This document shows, piece by piece, positions 18,176 to 26,977 of a stretch of DNA of 64,000 bases. The notes beneath the pieces are model-generated. The model was not told the origin of the DNA, made no database searches, and saw only the letters and a list, made by a program, of their open reading frames with translations. The stretch lies in contig JAIVFU010000021.1 of NCBI GenBank assembly GCA_020829485.1, positions 26,870 to 90,869 on the forward strand, in the 5' to 3' direction. A program made the translations under genes and the position numbers. The DNA is from Nostoc sp. CHAB 5834 (GTDB lineage Bacteria; Cyanobacteriota; Cyanobacteriia; Cyanobacteriales; Nostocaceae). Position 1 is the first letter of the stretch, and each line of letters begins with the position of its first letter.

Positions 18176-19216
18176 TCACGCCTTCAGATTCAAAGCCACC
18201 TTACGGGCGAGTTCAACCATCCGGTTAGCGTAGCCCCATTCGTTGTCATACCAAGCAAGTATTTTCACTTGCGTCTCGTCTACCACCATTGTGGAAAGGG
18301 CATCAATGATGGAAGACCGAGGATCGTCTTTGTAGTCGATAGAGACTAAAGGACGTTCTTCATAGCCCAGAATTCCTTTGAGAGGTTCTTGTTCAGAAGC
18401 CGTTTTTAGCAAACTGTTAATCTCTTCTACAGTTGTGGGTCGCACAACTTCAAACACACAGTCTGTCAAAGAAGCGTTGAGCAGTGGTACTCGTACTGCC
18501 AAACCATTGAGTTTGCCGTTGAGTTCGGGATAAATCAACCCGATCGCAGTTGCCGAGCCAGTAGTGGTAGGAATCAGAGATAGACTCGTCGCTCTTGCCC
18601 GACGCAGATCCTTATGAGGGGCATCTACGATAGTCTGAGTATTAGTGTTGTCATGGATTGTGGTAATAATTCCATGTTTAATCCCCAAACCTTCATGGAT
18701 CACCTTCACTACTGGAGCTAAACAGTTAGTTGTACAAGAGGCAGCAGTTAGCAGATGATGCTTCTCTGGCTCATAAAGTTGATCGTTAACTCCCATAACA
18801 ATATTTAGGGCTTCTTCCTTCACCGGAGCAGCCACAATTACTTTCCGTACCCCTCGCTTAAAATACGGATCTAAGGTAGCAGGAGTCCTAAACTTGCCGG
18901 AGCATTCCAGCACTACATCAACGCCTAACTCTTCCCAAGGCACATCTCCAGGTTGGGAATGTTCGCTAAAACTCAGAGGTGTACCATCAATGAGAATGCG
19001 ATCGCCTCTGGCGTTGGCGGAGCCATCGCCATGTGCTTCTACTTCTGGAGTCCAACGTCCGTGGACAGAATCAAATTTGAGCAAATGAGCGGCTGTTACT
19101 GCCCCACCTTTGATTTCGTTAATATGAACAAATTCTAATTCTGGCCAACCCCATGCAGCACGTAGAGCAAGCCGTCCAATCCTACCGAATCCATTAATCC
19201 CAATCCGAATTTTCAT
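18176..19216 (-). CDS. gap: Glyceraldehyde-3-phosphate dehydrogenase of the arsenic island
   Basis: 346 residues starting at ATG 19216 (AGGA ribosome site). NAD(P)-binding [14 protein letters not shown] is at the N-terminus, the catalytic Cys is in the [10 protein letters not shown] motif and TIHDNTNTQ follows. GAPDH normally oxidises glyceraldehyde-3-phosphate with phosphate; with arsenate it gives 1-arseno-3-phosphoglycerate. Its place beside arsJ and acr3 identifies it as the arsenate-detoxifying paralogue and not the housekeeping glycolytic or Calvin-cycle enzyme. Confidence 0.93.
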   Translation of the reverse strand: MKIRIGINGFGRIGRLALRAAWGWPELEFVHINEIKGGAVTAAHLLKFDSVHGRWTPEVEAHGDGSANARGDRILIDGTPLSFSEHSQPGDVPWEELGVDVVLECSGKFRTPATLDPYFKRGVRKVIVAAPVKEEALNIVMGVNDQLYEPEKHHLLTAASCTTNCLAPVVKVIHEGLGIKHGIITTIHDNTNTQTIVDAPHKDLRRARATSLSLIPTTTGSATAIGLIYPELNGKLNGLAVRVPLLNASLTDCVFEVVRPTTVEEINSLLKTASEQEPLKGILGYEERPLVSIDYKDDPRSSIIDALSTMVVDETQVKILAWYDNEWGYANRMVELARKVALNLKA

Positions 19217-19364
19217 CAATTTTCCTACCGCTAATTAACAAAATGTGATTGTTTAGTTCAATACTCTAGAAATTGCATTAAAACTACTTTTGAAAAGTTA
19301 ATGATTTTGGCTCTTCAGGTTTGCTCTCTACTTGTGTTTTTACCACTAAGAATTGGCAGGTGAG

Positions 19365-19871
19365 CTATGTTATTTGTTTAACTCGCTCTAATTCTTGTAG
19401 AAAGTTATGTTGGGTTTCTCGCAGTTCTATTTCGGGGTTTGCACCCTCAATTGTCTTGATTGCATCGTTATAAGATGAGCCACTACAAATCAAGTAAGAA
19501 GCTAGCATTGTCCCCGTTCGCCGCCTACCATTGGTGCAATGAATTGCAACACCGTTGCTAAGGTTATTTTGATCGTCAACGAAATGTTGTAAATCCTGAA
19601 GTTGCTCCTGGCTGGGTGTTGTACCACCTTTAATTGGCAACCAAAGATAAGGAATGTTCGCTTGTTGATACAAATCTAAGTTAGAGCGGTCATCCATAAC
19701 AGAGACAATTGCCTGTACACCTGCTGTCTGTAATTCTGTCAACTCCTCTGCTATGGGCTGACGAACACCTGCTAGTTTCCTTGGAATCACCCACCACAAG
19801 TTTTCTGAAATCGGTTGAATTGTTTCTTGCTCCATTGCTTCGAGCCTTAGATTGCTAAAAATTGTGATCAT
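19365..19871 (-). CDS. Dual-specificity phosphatase-like protein coupled to acr3
   Basis: 168 residues from the ATG at 19871, which overlaps the acr3 stop in an ATGA, so translation is probably coupled. The frame is open upstream but inside acr3. The signature [12 protein letters not shown] matches the HC-x5-R(T/S)G loop of tyrosine/dual-specificity phosphatases, with Cys nucleophile and Arg phosphate binder. An upstream Asp that could act as general acid is not certain. It is not the low-molecular-weight phosphatase fold of bacterial ArsC. Role in the arsenic operon is unknown: it could hydrolyse a phospho- or arseno-ester, or act as an arsenate reductase by analogy with eukaryotic HC-x5-R reductases (speculative). 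Confidence 0.8.
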   Translation of the reverse strand: MITIFSNLRLEAMEQETIQPISENLWWVIPRKLAGVRQPIAEELTELQTAGVQAIVSVMDDRSNLDLYQQANIPYLWLPIKGGTTPSQEQLQDLQHFVDDQNNLSNGVAIHCTNGRRRTGTMLASYLICSGSSYNDAIKTIEGANPEIELRETQHNFLQELERVKQIT

Positions 19872-21019
19872 TTTAAGACACCAAAACAGCGCGGATCTTG
19901 CAATGTCGCTTTTTCCGGTTCCCGTGGAAACCAAGCTGCTGTGCGTTTACAAAGCTTAACCAGCATCAACATCACTGGCACTTCAATTAAAACCCCTACC
20001 ACTGTAGCCAGTGCTGCACCTGAATTTAAACCAAATAGCATTACAGCAGTGGCAATAGCAACTTCAAAATGATTACTTGCTCCAATTAATGCTGCGGGTG
20101 CGGCATCTTCGTAGGATAAATTCATCTTCAATGCTGCTACATAACTAATCAAGAAAATGAAATTAGTTTGGATAAATAGTGGTACGGCAATTAACAAGAT
20201 ATGCAAGGGATTTTTAACAATTAATTCGCCCTTGAATGCAAATAGTAGTACCAAAGTTAGCAATAGAGCAGTAATTGAAACTGGAGTCAGATACTTTAAA
20301 AATCGTCTTTCAAACCACTCTGCACCTTTATATTTAAAAATCCAGTAACGGCTGTACATTCCCGCCACTAGGGGAAACCCAACATAAATCACTACTGACA
20401 AAACAATAGTTTGCCAAGGTACGGTTAAATCATTCGCTGCTAATAACCATCTACCCAATGGTGCGTATAAGAATAGCATCGCCAGAGAATTTACTGCCAC
20501 CATTATTAAGGTGTGTCCCTGGTTGCCGTAAGAAAGATATCCCCACAACAGTACCATTGCTGTACAAGGAGCAATTCCTAGTAAAATAGTACCAGCAATA
20601 TAAGAATTTGCTAGTGCTACTTCGCTACCGCCAATGATCTCAGTTCCGGTAATCAAAGGACGAAATAACCATCCTAAGAAAAACTGAGCAAATATTACCA
20701 TTGTGAATGGTTTAATTAACCAGTTTACTACCAAGGTGAGAATAACAGGTTTTGGGGCGCGGATAGCATTTGCTGCTTGTGTGAAGTCAATCTTCACCAT
20801 GATTGGATACATCATGAAAAACAAACATACTGCGATGGGAATAGACACTTGATACACACTCATTGCATCAAGAGCCACCGCTATCCCTGGAAACAATCTA
20901 CCTAGTGCAATTCCGACAAAGATACACAAAAATACCCAAACGGTGAGATATTTTTCAAAAAAACTTAGATTGCTTCCTGCTTGTATCCGGGCTGTACTGG
21001 CTTGTGAATTCTGACTCAT
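19868..21019 (-). CDS. acr3: Acr3-type arsenite efflux permease
   Basis: 383 residues with ten hydrophobic segments. Family hallmarks are [20 protein letters not shown], with the Cys essential for arsenite transport, and [20 protein letters not shown]. Acr3 exports As(III) across the cytoplasmic membrane, driven by membrane potential. It follows the pstS-like gene by 29 bp and overlaps the phosphatase gene by 4 bp, so pstS-acr3-phosphatase look like one operon. The start ATG at 21019 is unambiguous. Confidence 0.95.
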   Translation of the reverse strand: MSQNSQASTARIQAGSNLSFFEKYLTVWVFLCIFVGIALGRLFPGIAVALDAMSVYQVSIPIAVCLFFMMYPIMVKIDFTQAANAIRAPKPVILTLVVNWLIKPFTMVIFAQFFLGWLFRPLITGTEIIGGSEVALANSYIAGTILLGIAPCTAMVLLWGYLSYGNQGHTLIMVAVNSLAMLFLYAPLGRWLLAANDLTVPWQTIVLSVVIYVGFPLVAGMYSRYWIFKYKGAEWFERRFLKYLTPVSITALLLTLVLLFAFKGELIVKNPLHILLIAVPLFIQTNFIFLISYVAALKMNLSYEDAAPAALIGASNHFEVAIATAVMLFGLNSGAALATVVGVLIEVPVMLMLVKLCKRTAAWFPREPEKATLQDPRCFGVLK

Positions 21020-21048
21020 TGGAATAAACCTAAAAATAAAAGAAATCG

Positions 21049-22113
21049 CTAAAACTTGCCTTCTTTCCGTAACAACTCCCCAATCGTTAGGTTCATCTCT
21101 GCTTTTCCTTCAAATACTGTTCCCACTTTGCCTTGATACAAATGAACGTAATTGAGGCGTTTGCTGTCACCTGGCAAAGGGATATAGCCCACAGAACTTG
21201 CTATTGTTGATGCTTTCTCAATGTAAAATTCGACAAATTTGTTTACTAATTTTTTGTTTTGGTTATCCCGAAAATTAACGTAGATAAACAAAGGTCGAGC
21301 AAGAGGCTGATACTGAACTTTCTCTACGGTTTGACGTGATGGCAATACTGCACCTTTGCCGTTGTCAATTGCCAGCGCTTTTAATTTATTTTGGGATTTT
21401 TCGTAATAAGCATAGCCAAAGTAACCCAAAGCATTTGGATCTTTGCTGATGCCATCCACCAATACTTCATCATCTTCACTCGCCGTATAGTCATTACGGC
21501 TGGCTCTAGTTTTACCTACAGTCGCTTCTGTAAAGTAGTCAAAAGTACCAGACTTTTTACCAGCACCATACAAATTCATTGGGCGATCTGGCCAAGATGC
21601 ACGTACTTGGTTCCAACGAGTGATTTTTCCTTGGGCATCCGGTTCCCAAATCTTTTTCAATTCTGCTATTGTGATGTCTTTTGCCCAATCGTTTTGCGGA
21701 TTTACGGCGACAGTAAGCGCATCAAAAGCAATGGGAAACTCCATATACGTCACACCGTTTTTTTTGCAAGTTTCCATCTCTGCCTTCAAAATCGGTCGGG
21801 AAGCGTTGCTAACATCGGTTTCTCCATTACAGAATTTCTCAAATCCGCCAGTAGTACCAGAAATGTTAACTGCAACCTGCACCCGATTCTTTGGATCAGC
21901 TTGATACTCTTTAGCGATCGCCTGCGTAATCGGATAGACTGTGCTGGAACCATCAATTTTTATTGTTGTTGTTGCAGCCTTACCAGAATCTCTTACCTGA
22001 GTTACAGAAGGTGACTGCTGAGTTTGAGTAGATGTGTTGGATGCTCCTGTACAACTGGTCGTTAAAGCCAACATTCCGAGTGCAAGAGCCAATTCCTTTG
22101 GTGTTGTGTTCAT
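21049..22113 (-). CDS. pstS: PstS/SphX-like phosphate-binding lipoprotein in the arsenic operon
   Basis: 354 residues from ATG 22113 (a GTG three codons upstream is possible). The signal peptide ends in a lipobox (LALTTSC), so it is anchored in the periplasm. Phosphate-site motifs are [30 protein letters not shown] and [13 protein letters not shown]. The family delivers phosphate to an ABC importer. No pstC, pstA or pstB gene is nearby. Its place between arsR1 and acr3 suggests a job during arsenate stress, such as favouring phosphate over arsenate or binding exported arsenate; this is inference. Confidence 0.9.
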   Translation of the reverse strand: MNTTPKELALALGMLALTTSCTGASNTSTQTQQSPSVTQVRDSGKAATTTIKIDGSSTVYPITQAIAKEYQADPKNRVQVAVNISGTTGGFEKFCNGETDVSNASRPILKAEMETCKKNGVTYMEFPIAFDALTVAVNPQNDWAKDITIAELKKIWEPDAQGKITRWNQVRASWPDRPMNLYGAGKKSGTFDYFTEATVGKTRASRNDYTASEDDEVLVDGISKDPNALGYFGYAYYEKSQNKLKALAIDNGKGAVLPSRQTVEKVQYQPLARPLFIYVNFRDNQNKKLVNKFVEFYIEKASTIASSVGYIPLPGDSKRLNYVHLYQGKVGTVFEGKAEMNLTIGELLRKEGKF

Positions 22114-22158
22114 TAACCCCACCCCTGTGAGTTATATCAAGAATATATCTCTATCATT

Positions 22159-22172
22159 TCAAAAAAAATTGA
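22159..22172. promoter_or_regulatory. Putative ArsR operator upstream of pstS
   Basis: TCAA-N6-TTGA, with the spacer made of A residues. It is 46 bp before the pstS start and has the same half-site arrangement as the site at the arsR1 start codon. Confidence 0.5.
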
Positions 22173-22230
22173 TTTGTCAATCCCTATATAAATAGAAGTA
22201 AACAAAACATTACAAAAAAAATTGATGATT

Positions 22231-22557
22231 TTAAGTCTCGCAGGGGGGACGAATAGGCAATATTGGGCTAAATCGGCGGAATTCTGCTAAATACTGTTCT
22301 AAGGCAACAAACTGCGGCAAATTCAGGCTGTAGTAAATCCAGCGTCCTTCTTGACGAGCGCGAACTAAGCCAGCTTCTTTCAGGGTTTTGAGGTGAAAAG
22401 ACAGTTTAGACTGAGTGGTTCCTAGGTGGTCGCACAGGTCGCATACGCATAATTCTTGAGAACGCAGAAGTTCTAAGACCTTAATCCGTAGGGGGTCAGA
22501 CAGGGCATGAAAGCCCGCAGCGATCGTATCAGGAGTGAAGGTGCTATTAGAAGGCAT
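22231..22557 (-). CDS. arsR: ArsR arsenite-responsive repressor
   Basis: 108 residues from ATG 22557. Helix-turn-helix GTTQSKLSFHLKTLKEAGLV and wing QEGRWIYYSL are typical of the family. ELCVCDLCDHL carries the three-cysteine As(III) site (Cys-x-Cys-x2-Cys) of classical E. coli-type ArsR. It dissociates from DNA when As(III) binds. It is the first gene of the minus-strand ars set (arsR1, pstS, acr3, phosphatase, gapdh, arsJ). A TCAA-N6-TTGA site overlaps its start codon, consistent with autoregulation. Confidence 0.94.
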   Translation of the reverse strand: MPSNSTFTPDTIAAGFHALSDPLRIKVLELLRSQELCVCDLCDHLGTTQSKLSFHLKTLKEAGLVRARQEGRWIYYSLNLPQFVALEQYLAEFRRFSPILPIRPPCET

Positions 22558-22570
22558 CAAATTTTATTGA
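22557..22570. promoter_or_regulatory. Putative ArsR operator at the arsR1 start
   Basis: TCAAATTTTATTGA, a perfect TCAA-N6-TTGA dyad overlapping the first base of the arsR1 start codon. Confidence 0.5.
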
Positions 22571-22683
22571 AGTATTTCTTTATGGTAAAGTCTAAATGAT
22601 AGTCAAATAAGATTGCTATAAAGAAGACGCGATAAATCGCTACATGAGGGTTTTGGGCTTATCTGAATTGTATTGATCTATAA

Positions 22684-22776
22684 TAGGACTTACGCAAAAA
22701 GGCAGTGAAAGCCTTGATTTACCGTAGGGGCAATTCATGAATTGCCCCTACAGCGTGTACTTTTGCGTAAGTCCTA
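22684..22776. mobile_element. MITE-like element, family 2 copy B
   Basis: 93 bp with perfect 16-bp terminal inverted repeats TAGGACTTACGCAAAA and TTTTGCGTAAGTCCTA. The interior, reversed, matches the element at 4890-4982. It is the best-preserved copy in the window and has no open frame. Confidence 0.85.
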
Positions 22777-22807
22777 TATAATAAATTAATTATGAATTTT
22801 TAAAGGT

Positions 22808-23518
22808 TTATAGTCGATTCTTAGTGGGAATCACAATCATCGAGAAATAGGGCACTTCATCTGGATCAACTTCATCCAGGGGTATGATGCGTTGCTGTGA
22901 TGTTGATGCCCGCTCAATATATCTTGCCCGTGATGCTAGCCCTAATTTATGCAGGATATCTCGTACTTTGGTAAAGTGACGACCTAGCTTCATAATTGCG
23001 GCTGCGTCGGTCATCAGCAGATGTGTAGTTAGTTCTTCTGCTGGCAATGGTGCGGGTAAGACTGTGAGAATATCGGTGTAATAGGTGAAAGGTACACCCA
23101 AGGCTACCGGACAAGCCATCAGCGAAGAAACTCCGGGGACAACTTCTGTTTCATACTGGTCACATAACCGCGTGAACAGGTACATGAATGAGCCATAGAA
23201 AAATGGATCGCCCTCGCACAACACCACAACATCTCGACCGGCTGCTAAATGGTCGGCAATTGGTTCAATTTCTTTATCATAAATAGACTTGGCCTTTTCT
23301 GGTTCCAAAGCGCGGGGGAGGTGAAATAATACCTCGATTTGATTACCAGGTAGATACTGCGCGACGATCGCTCTGGCAATACTTTCTTTATCTGTGGCTG
23401 ATTGATAGGCTACCACAGGAGCCGCACGTAATAACCGCAGTGCTTTCAGAGTCAATAGTTCGGGATCGCCTGGCCCGACACCAATTCCATAAAGACGACC
23501 TTTGGTTTCCATATTCAT
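22808..23518 (-). CDS. cobI: Precorrin-2 C20-methyltransferase
   Basis: 236 residues of the SAM-dependent tetrapyrrole methylase family: GIGVGPGDPELLTLKALRLL at the N-terminus, LCEGDPFFYGSFMYLF, and VVPGVSSLMACPVALGVPF. CobI methylates precorrin-2 at C20 to give precorrin-3A, the substrate of CobG. The ATG overlaps the cobH stop (ATGA), so the two are translationally coupled. Confidence 0.95.
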   Translation of the reverse strand: MNMETKGRLYGIGVGPGDPELLTLKALRLLRAAPVVAYQSATDKESIARAIVAQYLPGNQIEVLFHLPRALEPEKAKSIYDKEIEPIADHLAAGRDVVVLCEGDPFFYGSFMYLFTRLCDQYETEVVPGVSSLMACPVALGVPFTYYTDILTVLPAPLPAEELTTHLLMTDAAAIMKLGRHFTKVRDILHKLGLASRARYIERASTSQQRIIPLDEVDPDEVPYFSMIVIPTKNRL

Positions 23519-24141
23519 TCTTCCTCCGTTGCCAGGGCGTTAACTGCTGCGGCTGCGATCGCACTTCCACCGCGCCGACCATATAAGGTTAAAAAGGGCA
23601 CATTCCTGCTGTCTGCTGCCAGTGCTGCTTTCGATTCGGCTGCACCGACAAACCCCACTGGAAAGCCTAAAATAATAGCAGGTTTCGGCACTCCTTCATC
23701 GAGCATTTCTAATAGCCTAAACAGTGCTGTGGGCGCATTCCCAATTGCGATTACCGATCCTTCTAGGTGCGATCGCCATAATTCTAGGGCTGCTGCCGAC
23801 CTTGTAGTACCCAGACGCTGGGCAATTTCTGGCACTTCCGGCTCGTTGAGGGTACAGATAACTTGATTATTTGCAGACAACCGCCGCCTGGTAACGCCAT
23901 CAGCAACCATCCGGCAATCGCATAGAATAGGCGCTCCTGCTGCTAGTGCTGCCCTTGCGGATTGTACTGCTGTTGGTGAATATCCCAAGTCAGTGACAAT
24001 ATCCGTCATTCCACAGGCATGAATGAGACGAACGGCAACTTTTGCTACATCTGGCGGCAGCACATCTAGGTTGGCTTCTGACCGGATGATTGCAAAAGAA
24101 TTGCGGTAAATTTCGTTGGCATCTCGGATATAGTCGGGCAT
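23515..24141 (-). CDS. cobH: Precorrin-8X methylmutase
   Basis: 208 residues. RLIHACGMTDI carries the conserved His of the family. PILCDCRMVADGV, IAIGNAPTALFRLLE and ILGFPVGFVGAAESKAAL are conserved CobH/CbiC segments. The enzyme moves the C11 methyl group to C12 to form hydrogenobyrinate. It is the middle gene of cobG-cobH-cobI; the 168-bp gap to cobG holds repeat fragments with CGCAGAGG words. Confidence 0.96.
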   Translation of the reverse strand: MPDYIRDANEIYRNSFAIIRSEANLDVLPPDVAKVAVRLIHACGMTDIVTDLGYSPTAVQSARAALAAGAPILCDCRMVADGVTRRRLSANNQVICTLNEPEVPEIAQRLGTTRSAAALELWRSHLEGSVIAIGNAPTALFRLLEMLDEGVPKPAIILGFPVGFVGAAESKAALAADSRNVPFLTLYGRRGGSAIAAAAVNALATEEE

Positions 24142-24309
24142 TCGATTTGGGATTTTAGATTTTGGATTGATTTGTTAATTAACCGCAGAGGCAATAGAGT
24201 TGCCAGTGCGTTGGGCGGGTTCCCCGACTTAAAGCAACTGGCGCAACACAGAGGAAGAGAAAGAGATTTCTAAGTATTTATTAAATTCAGGATTTACACA
24301 AAATACCTC

Positions 24310-25824
24310 TCAAACTCTTATTTCTCCGTGTTCTCTGTGCCTCTGTGGTTCAATTTTTCTGCATATCGATCGATTAGCAAATTCCCCAAAGGACTCATCA
24401 GAATTTAGGCGGTGAATTTTATATACATATAGCATCCGCTTTATTAATGCAGGTAATTCGGCAAAAGTTACATTTTGATATAGTTCACGTCCGAATTTCT
24501 CCTTGCTGTCACCAACATAAACGTGATAGCCTTCCACAGTTCCATTGTCAGTCTCAATGCTGACACCAAGCAGAGTAATATCACTCTTGCTATGCTGGGC
24601 GCAGGATTTTTCGCAGCCGCTAAAGTGGATATTAACGGGGCAATCTAGAGTAACGCGAGTTTCAAGATACTCTGCTAATGCCAACGCGTGACTTTTGGTG
24701 TCCGTGGCAGAAGCGGCACAACCCCTTTTTCCAGAACAGGCAACTAATGCACTCTTGATGTTGGTTGCTGAGGAATCTAATCCTAAGAAAGCAATTTCAG
24801 TTTGGACATCAGCAACCCATTGCTGAGGAATATCTGTTATCAGTAAATTTTGCCAGGGGGTTAACCGAAGAGTGCCGCTACCGTATTTCGTTGCTAAATC
24901 TGCTAAACCCCGCATCTGGTTACTCTCCAATCGTCCAAGGGGTAAGACGACACCAATGTAAAATAAGCCTTTCTGACGTTGGGGATGGATGCCAATATGC
25001 TGATACTTAGCATTTGACCTCTCCCCCAACCCCTCTAGAGGGTAGAAGTCCTCCCCTTTCCCTATTAGGGAAGGGGGTTGGGGGGTTAGGTCACTGTATA
25101 AAAGAGAAAAAGGTAGACGCTGTTCAACTTCCTGGAGATAATTTTCATAACCTAAAGTATTCAATAACTCTAATAGCCGTAGCCGACGCTTACTTGTAGT
25201 ATTACTATGAGCTAGATAGACATCCGTCAAAGCTGCCAAAACGGGCAAACATTTCTCTGGTGGTAACAAAATTCCCATATCGCTGGGCGGTTGTCCCTTT
25301 GCACCGATACTGAGATAGAGGCGGAAGTAAACATTACCGTCAACTAAGACAGCAGCAAATAGGATATCATTCAAGCGATCGCACACCCGAATTATCCCAC
25401 CACCATCAAAGCAAACACTGAATTTTGCCGACAGTCCCGAAAGCGCCGGATGTGCAGCAATATAATTATCCCAATCTTGGACAAAAGGACGGGTGTCGAT
25501 TAATTCTAGCGAGTCGATACCAGCAGTTGGGCTGGTCATAATATTACGGATGTGGTCTACAACGCTATTGCGAGAACCCAATCCCATATCCTGTAAGTAC
25601 TTCAGAACCTCAGCATTTATCCCCGTGCGGATTTCACGGACTTGTAAATTAGCTCGATTAGTCACATCTACATAGTTGCCACCGTGCTGTTCTGCTATAT
25701 CTGCGATCGCACGGCACTGCTGACTACTAATAATTCCACCTGGTATTCTAATGCGAGATAATATACCATCGGCGGCGGGAGTAGCATAAAACAAGCCAGG
25801 ACAAGTGGCAAATCCTGAAAGCAA
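24310..25824 (-). CDS. cobG: Precorrin-3B synthase
   Basis: 504 residues from TTG 25824, which has AAGGAG at 8-nt spacing. The frame is open to 25950, but that stretch is riboswitch sequence. The sulfite/nitrite-reductase-like fold carries siroheme/4Fe-4S cysteines CSGKRGC and CEKSC near the C-terminus. CobG uses O2 to convert precorrin-3A to 3B in aerobic B12 synthesis. A dispersed repeat is inserted in frame (25015-25093), adding LTPQPPSLIGKGEDFYPLEG and flanking residues. The extreme C-terminus (PQRHREHGE) also comes from a common intergenic repeat, so the original stop was probably earlier. Confidence 0.92.
   Translation of the reverse strand: MLSGFATCPGLFYATPAADGILSRIRIPGGIISSQQCRAIADIAEQHGGNYVDVTNRANLQVREIRTGINAEVLKYLQDMGLGSRNSVVDHIRNIMTSPTAGIDSLELIDTRPFVQDWDNYIAAHPALSGLSAKFSVCFDGGGIIRVCDRLNDILFAAVLVDGNVYFRLYLSIGAKGQPPSDMGILLPPEKCLPVLAALTDVYLAHSNTTSKRRLRLLELLNTLGYENYLQEVEQRLPFSLLYSDLTPQPPSLIGKGEDFYPLEGLGERSNAKYQHIGIHPQRQKGLFYIGVVLPLGRLESNQMRGLADLATKYGSGTLRLTPWQNLLITDIPQQWVADVQTEIAFLGLDSSATNIKSALVACSGKRGCAASATDTKSHALALAEYLETRVTLDCPVNIHFSGCEKSCAQHSKSDITLLGVSIETDNGTVEGYHVYVGDSKEKFGRELYQNVTFAELPALIKRMLYVYKIHRLNSDESFGEFANRSICRKIEPQRHREHGEIRV
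25015..25093. repeat. Dispersed repeat inserted in frame within cobG
   Basis: The ends TGACCTCTCCCCCAACCC and GGTTGGGGGGTTAGGTCA form inverted repeats. The same GACCTCTC...TTAGGTC structure occurs between genes at 42515-42600, 53175-53257 and 53705-53796. Here it lies within codons and keeps the cobG frame open. Confidence 0.85.
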
Positions 25825-25870
25825 ACTTGGAACTCCTTCCCCGTGCAACGCAGGGAGTAGATGGTGAGTG

Positions 25871-25996
25871 TGTCTTCTCTGACATCTTGAGAGTTGGCAT
25901 TCTGACTTGGGCGATCCCATCACAGCTGCGGCACAGTCCCGGAATTTCACCGGAGTTTCCCAACTCCAAGCTTTAGTAATTTAGCACGAGAAGACA
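25871..25996 (-). ncRNA. Cobalamin riboswitch upstream of cobG
   Basis: The minus strand reads GGGAAACTCCGGTGAAATTC then CGGGACTGTGCCGCAGCTGT, then GTCAGAATGCC. These are the conserved core words of the adenosylcobalamin riboswitch. TGTCTTCTC and GAGAAGACA at the two ends pair as a 9-bp closing P1 stem. The cobG ribosome site (25833-25838) is 33 nt downstream, so control of translation initiation or early termination is likely. When B12 is abundant it should repress cobG-cobH-cobI. Confidence 0.93.
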
Positions 25997-26116
25997 GTCA
26001 GAAAATTTAATGCTTCATATTTTGAATCAACCTTATCTACGCTGACAGAGGTAGCCCTAGTTCATCTGTGCCATCTCATATCGTCTCCGGTGAATCAAGC
26101 TGAATAAAAAATGTTC

Positions 26117-26163
26117 GTAGTAAGGACTTTAGTCCTGGCTTTGGGGACTGAAGTCCCCACTAC
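26117..26163. repeat. Double hairpin repeat
   Basis: GTAGT...ACTAC ends enclose two palindromes, AGGACTTTAGTCCT and GGGGACTGAAGTCCCC. It sits between the riboswitch and the toxin gene. It is a typical dispersed cyanobacterial palindrome. Confidence 0.65.
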
Positions 26164-26199
26164 AAACTGTTTATTATGGGTTATTTGGCGGACATTATA

Positions 26200-26517
26200 T
26201 CACTCCTCGTCTATGCCCGATTCGTCAAGAATACGATCAATGTCCCGCATTCCAGGCAAAATCCGCAGAATCTCCAGACGCGTATCCTGAACTCTGTACA
26301 CCACCACATAGACAGTCTTACCAATTTGCCGTGTCACTAATTCCCTAGTACCAAAAACCCGTCCTGGTTTCCCAAGGTTCGGCATCACCAGCAACTTTTT
26401 GATAATTTGCTGTAGATGTGTGGCCACTTCACGAGCAGCTGATGGGCTAGCATCAGCAATGTAGTCCCGGATGCTTGCTAGGTCGGAAACAGCAAGCTCA
26501 AGAAAAACTAAACGCAT
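26200..26517 (-). CDS. RelE/ParE-family toxin
   Basis: 105 residues. LAVSDLASIRDYIADASPSA, then GRVFGTRELVTRQIGKTVYV and VYRVQDTRLEILRILPGMRD follow the ParE/RelE fold order. ParE toxins poison DNA gyrase and RelE toxins cut mRNA at the ribosome; the sequence fits ParE somewhat better. It overlaps the upstream antitoxin gene by 10 bp, as in a type II toxin-antitoxin operon. The Glu-rich tail (ESGIDEE) is unusual but short. Confidence 0.87.
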   Translation of the reverse strand: MRLVFLELAVSDLASIRDYIADASPSAAREVATHLQQIIKKLLVMPNLGKPGRVFGTRELVTRQIGKTVYVVVYRVQDTRLEILRILPGMRDIDRILDESGIDEE

Positions 26518-26780
26518 GGAGATGGCAATTCATTCTCCATTCCCCAAGTGTCGAGCCAAGCTGACACGTCTGAGCCTTCAATCCATTGAGCTTGTGGGCT
26601 ATCAGCAATTTTCACCGCCTCTTCAATCATCTGGATTTGCCAGCTTGACTGTTCCACGTACAAAGCGATCGCCTCTGCCGCCAACCAAGACTTACTACGC
26701 CGTGTACTTATAGCAAGGGCATCCAGCTTCGCCTTAATCTCTGGCGTTAATCTAACGGTGACAACTTCGCTTTGAGACAT
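26508..26780 (-). CDS. Ribbon-helix-helix antitoxin
   Basis: 90 residues from ATG 26780, with AAGGAG 10 nt upstream. VVTVRLTPEIKAKLDALA and RRSKSWLAAEAIALYVEQ make a CopG/ParD-type ribbon-helix-helix DNA-binding domain. The C-terminal half (about 50-90) is acidic and would wrap the toxin. It is the first gene of the pair, as usual, and probably represses its own promoter. Confidence 0.87.
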   Translation of the reverse strand: MSQSEVVTVRLTPEIKAKLDALAISTRRSKSWLAAEAIALYVEQSSWQIQMIEEAVKIADSPQAQWIEGSDVSAWLDTWGMENELPSPCV

Positions 26781-26977
26781 CAAAAACTTCTCCTTTTATC
26801 AGTCATTCTAGCTTTATATATACGATGTATACAATAGAATCATACTTAAATTCACAATTCTAAATTCGGCTGCTGGCGTTTAGACTGTTCCCGTCTTAGT
26901 ACTTGGATTTAAGCATCGGTTTTGGTGTGAGTACAACCCATAAAGCGATCGCTAAACATTACAATTTTAAAATTGGG

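Noticed and set aside
25825..25950. N-terminal extension of CobG
   Set aside because: This stretch is the cobalamin riboswitch and leader; a TTG with ideal ribosome site lies at 25824.
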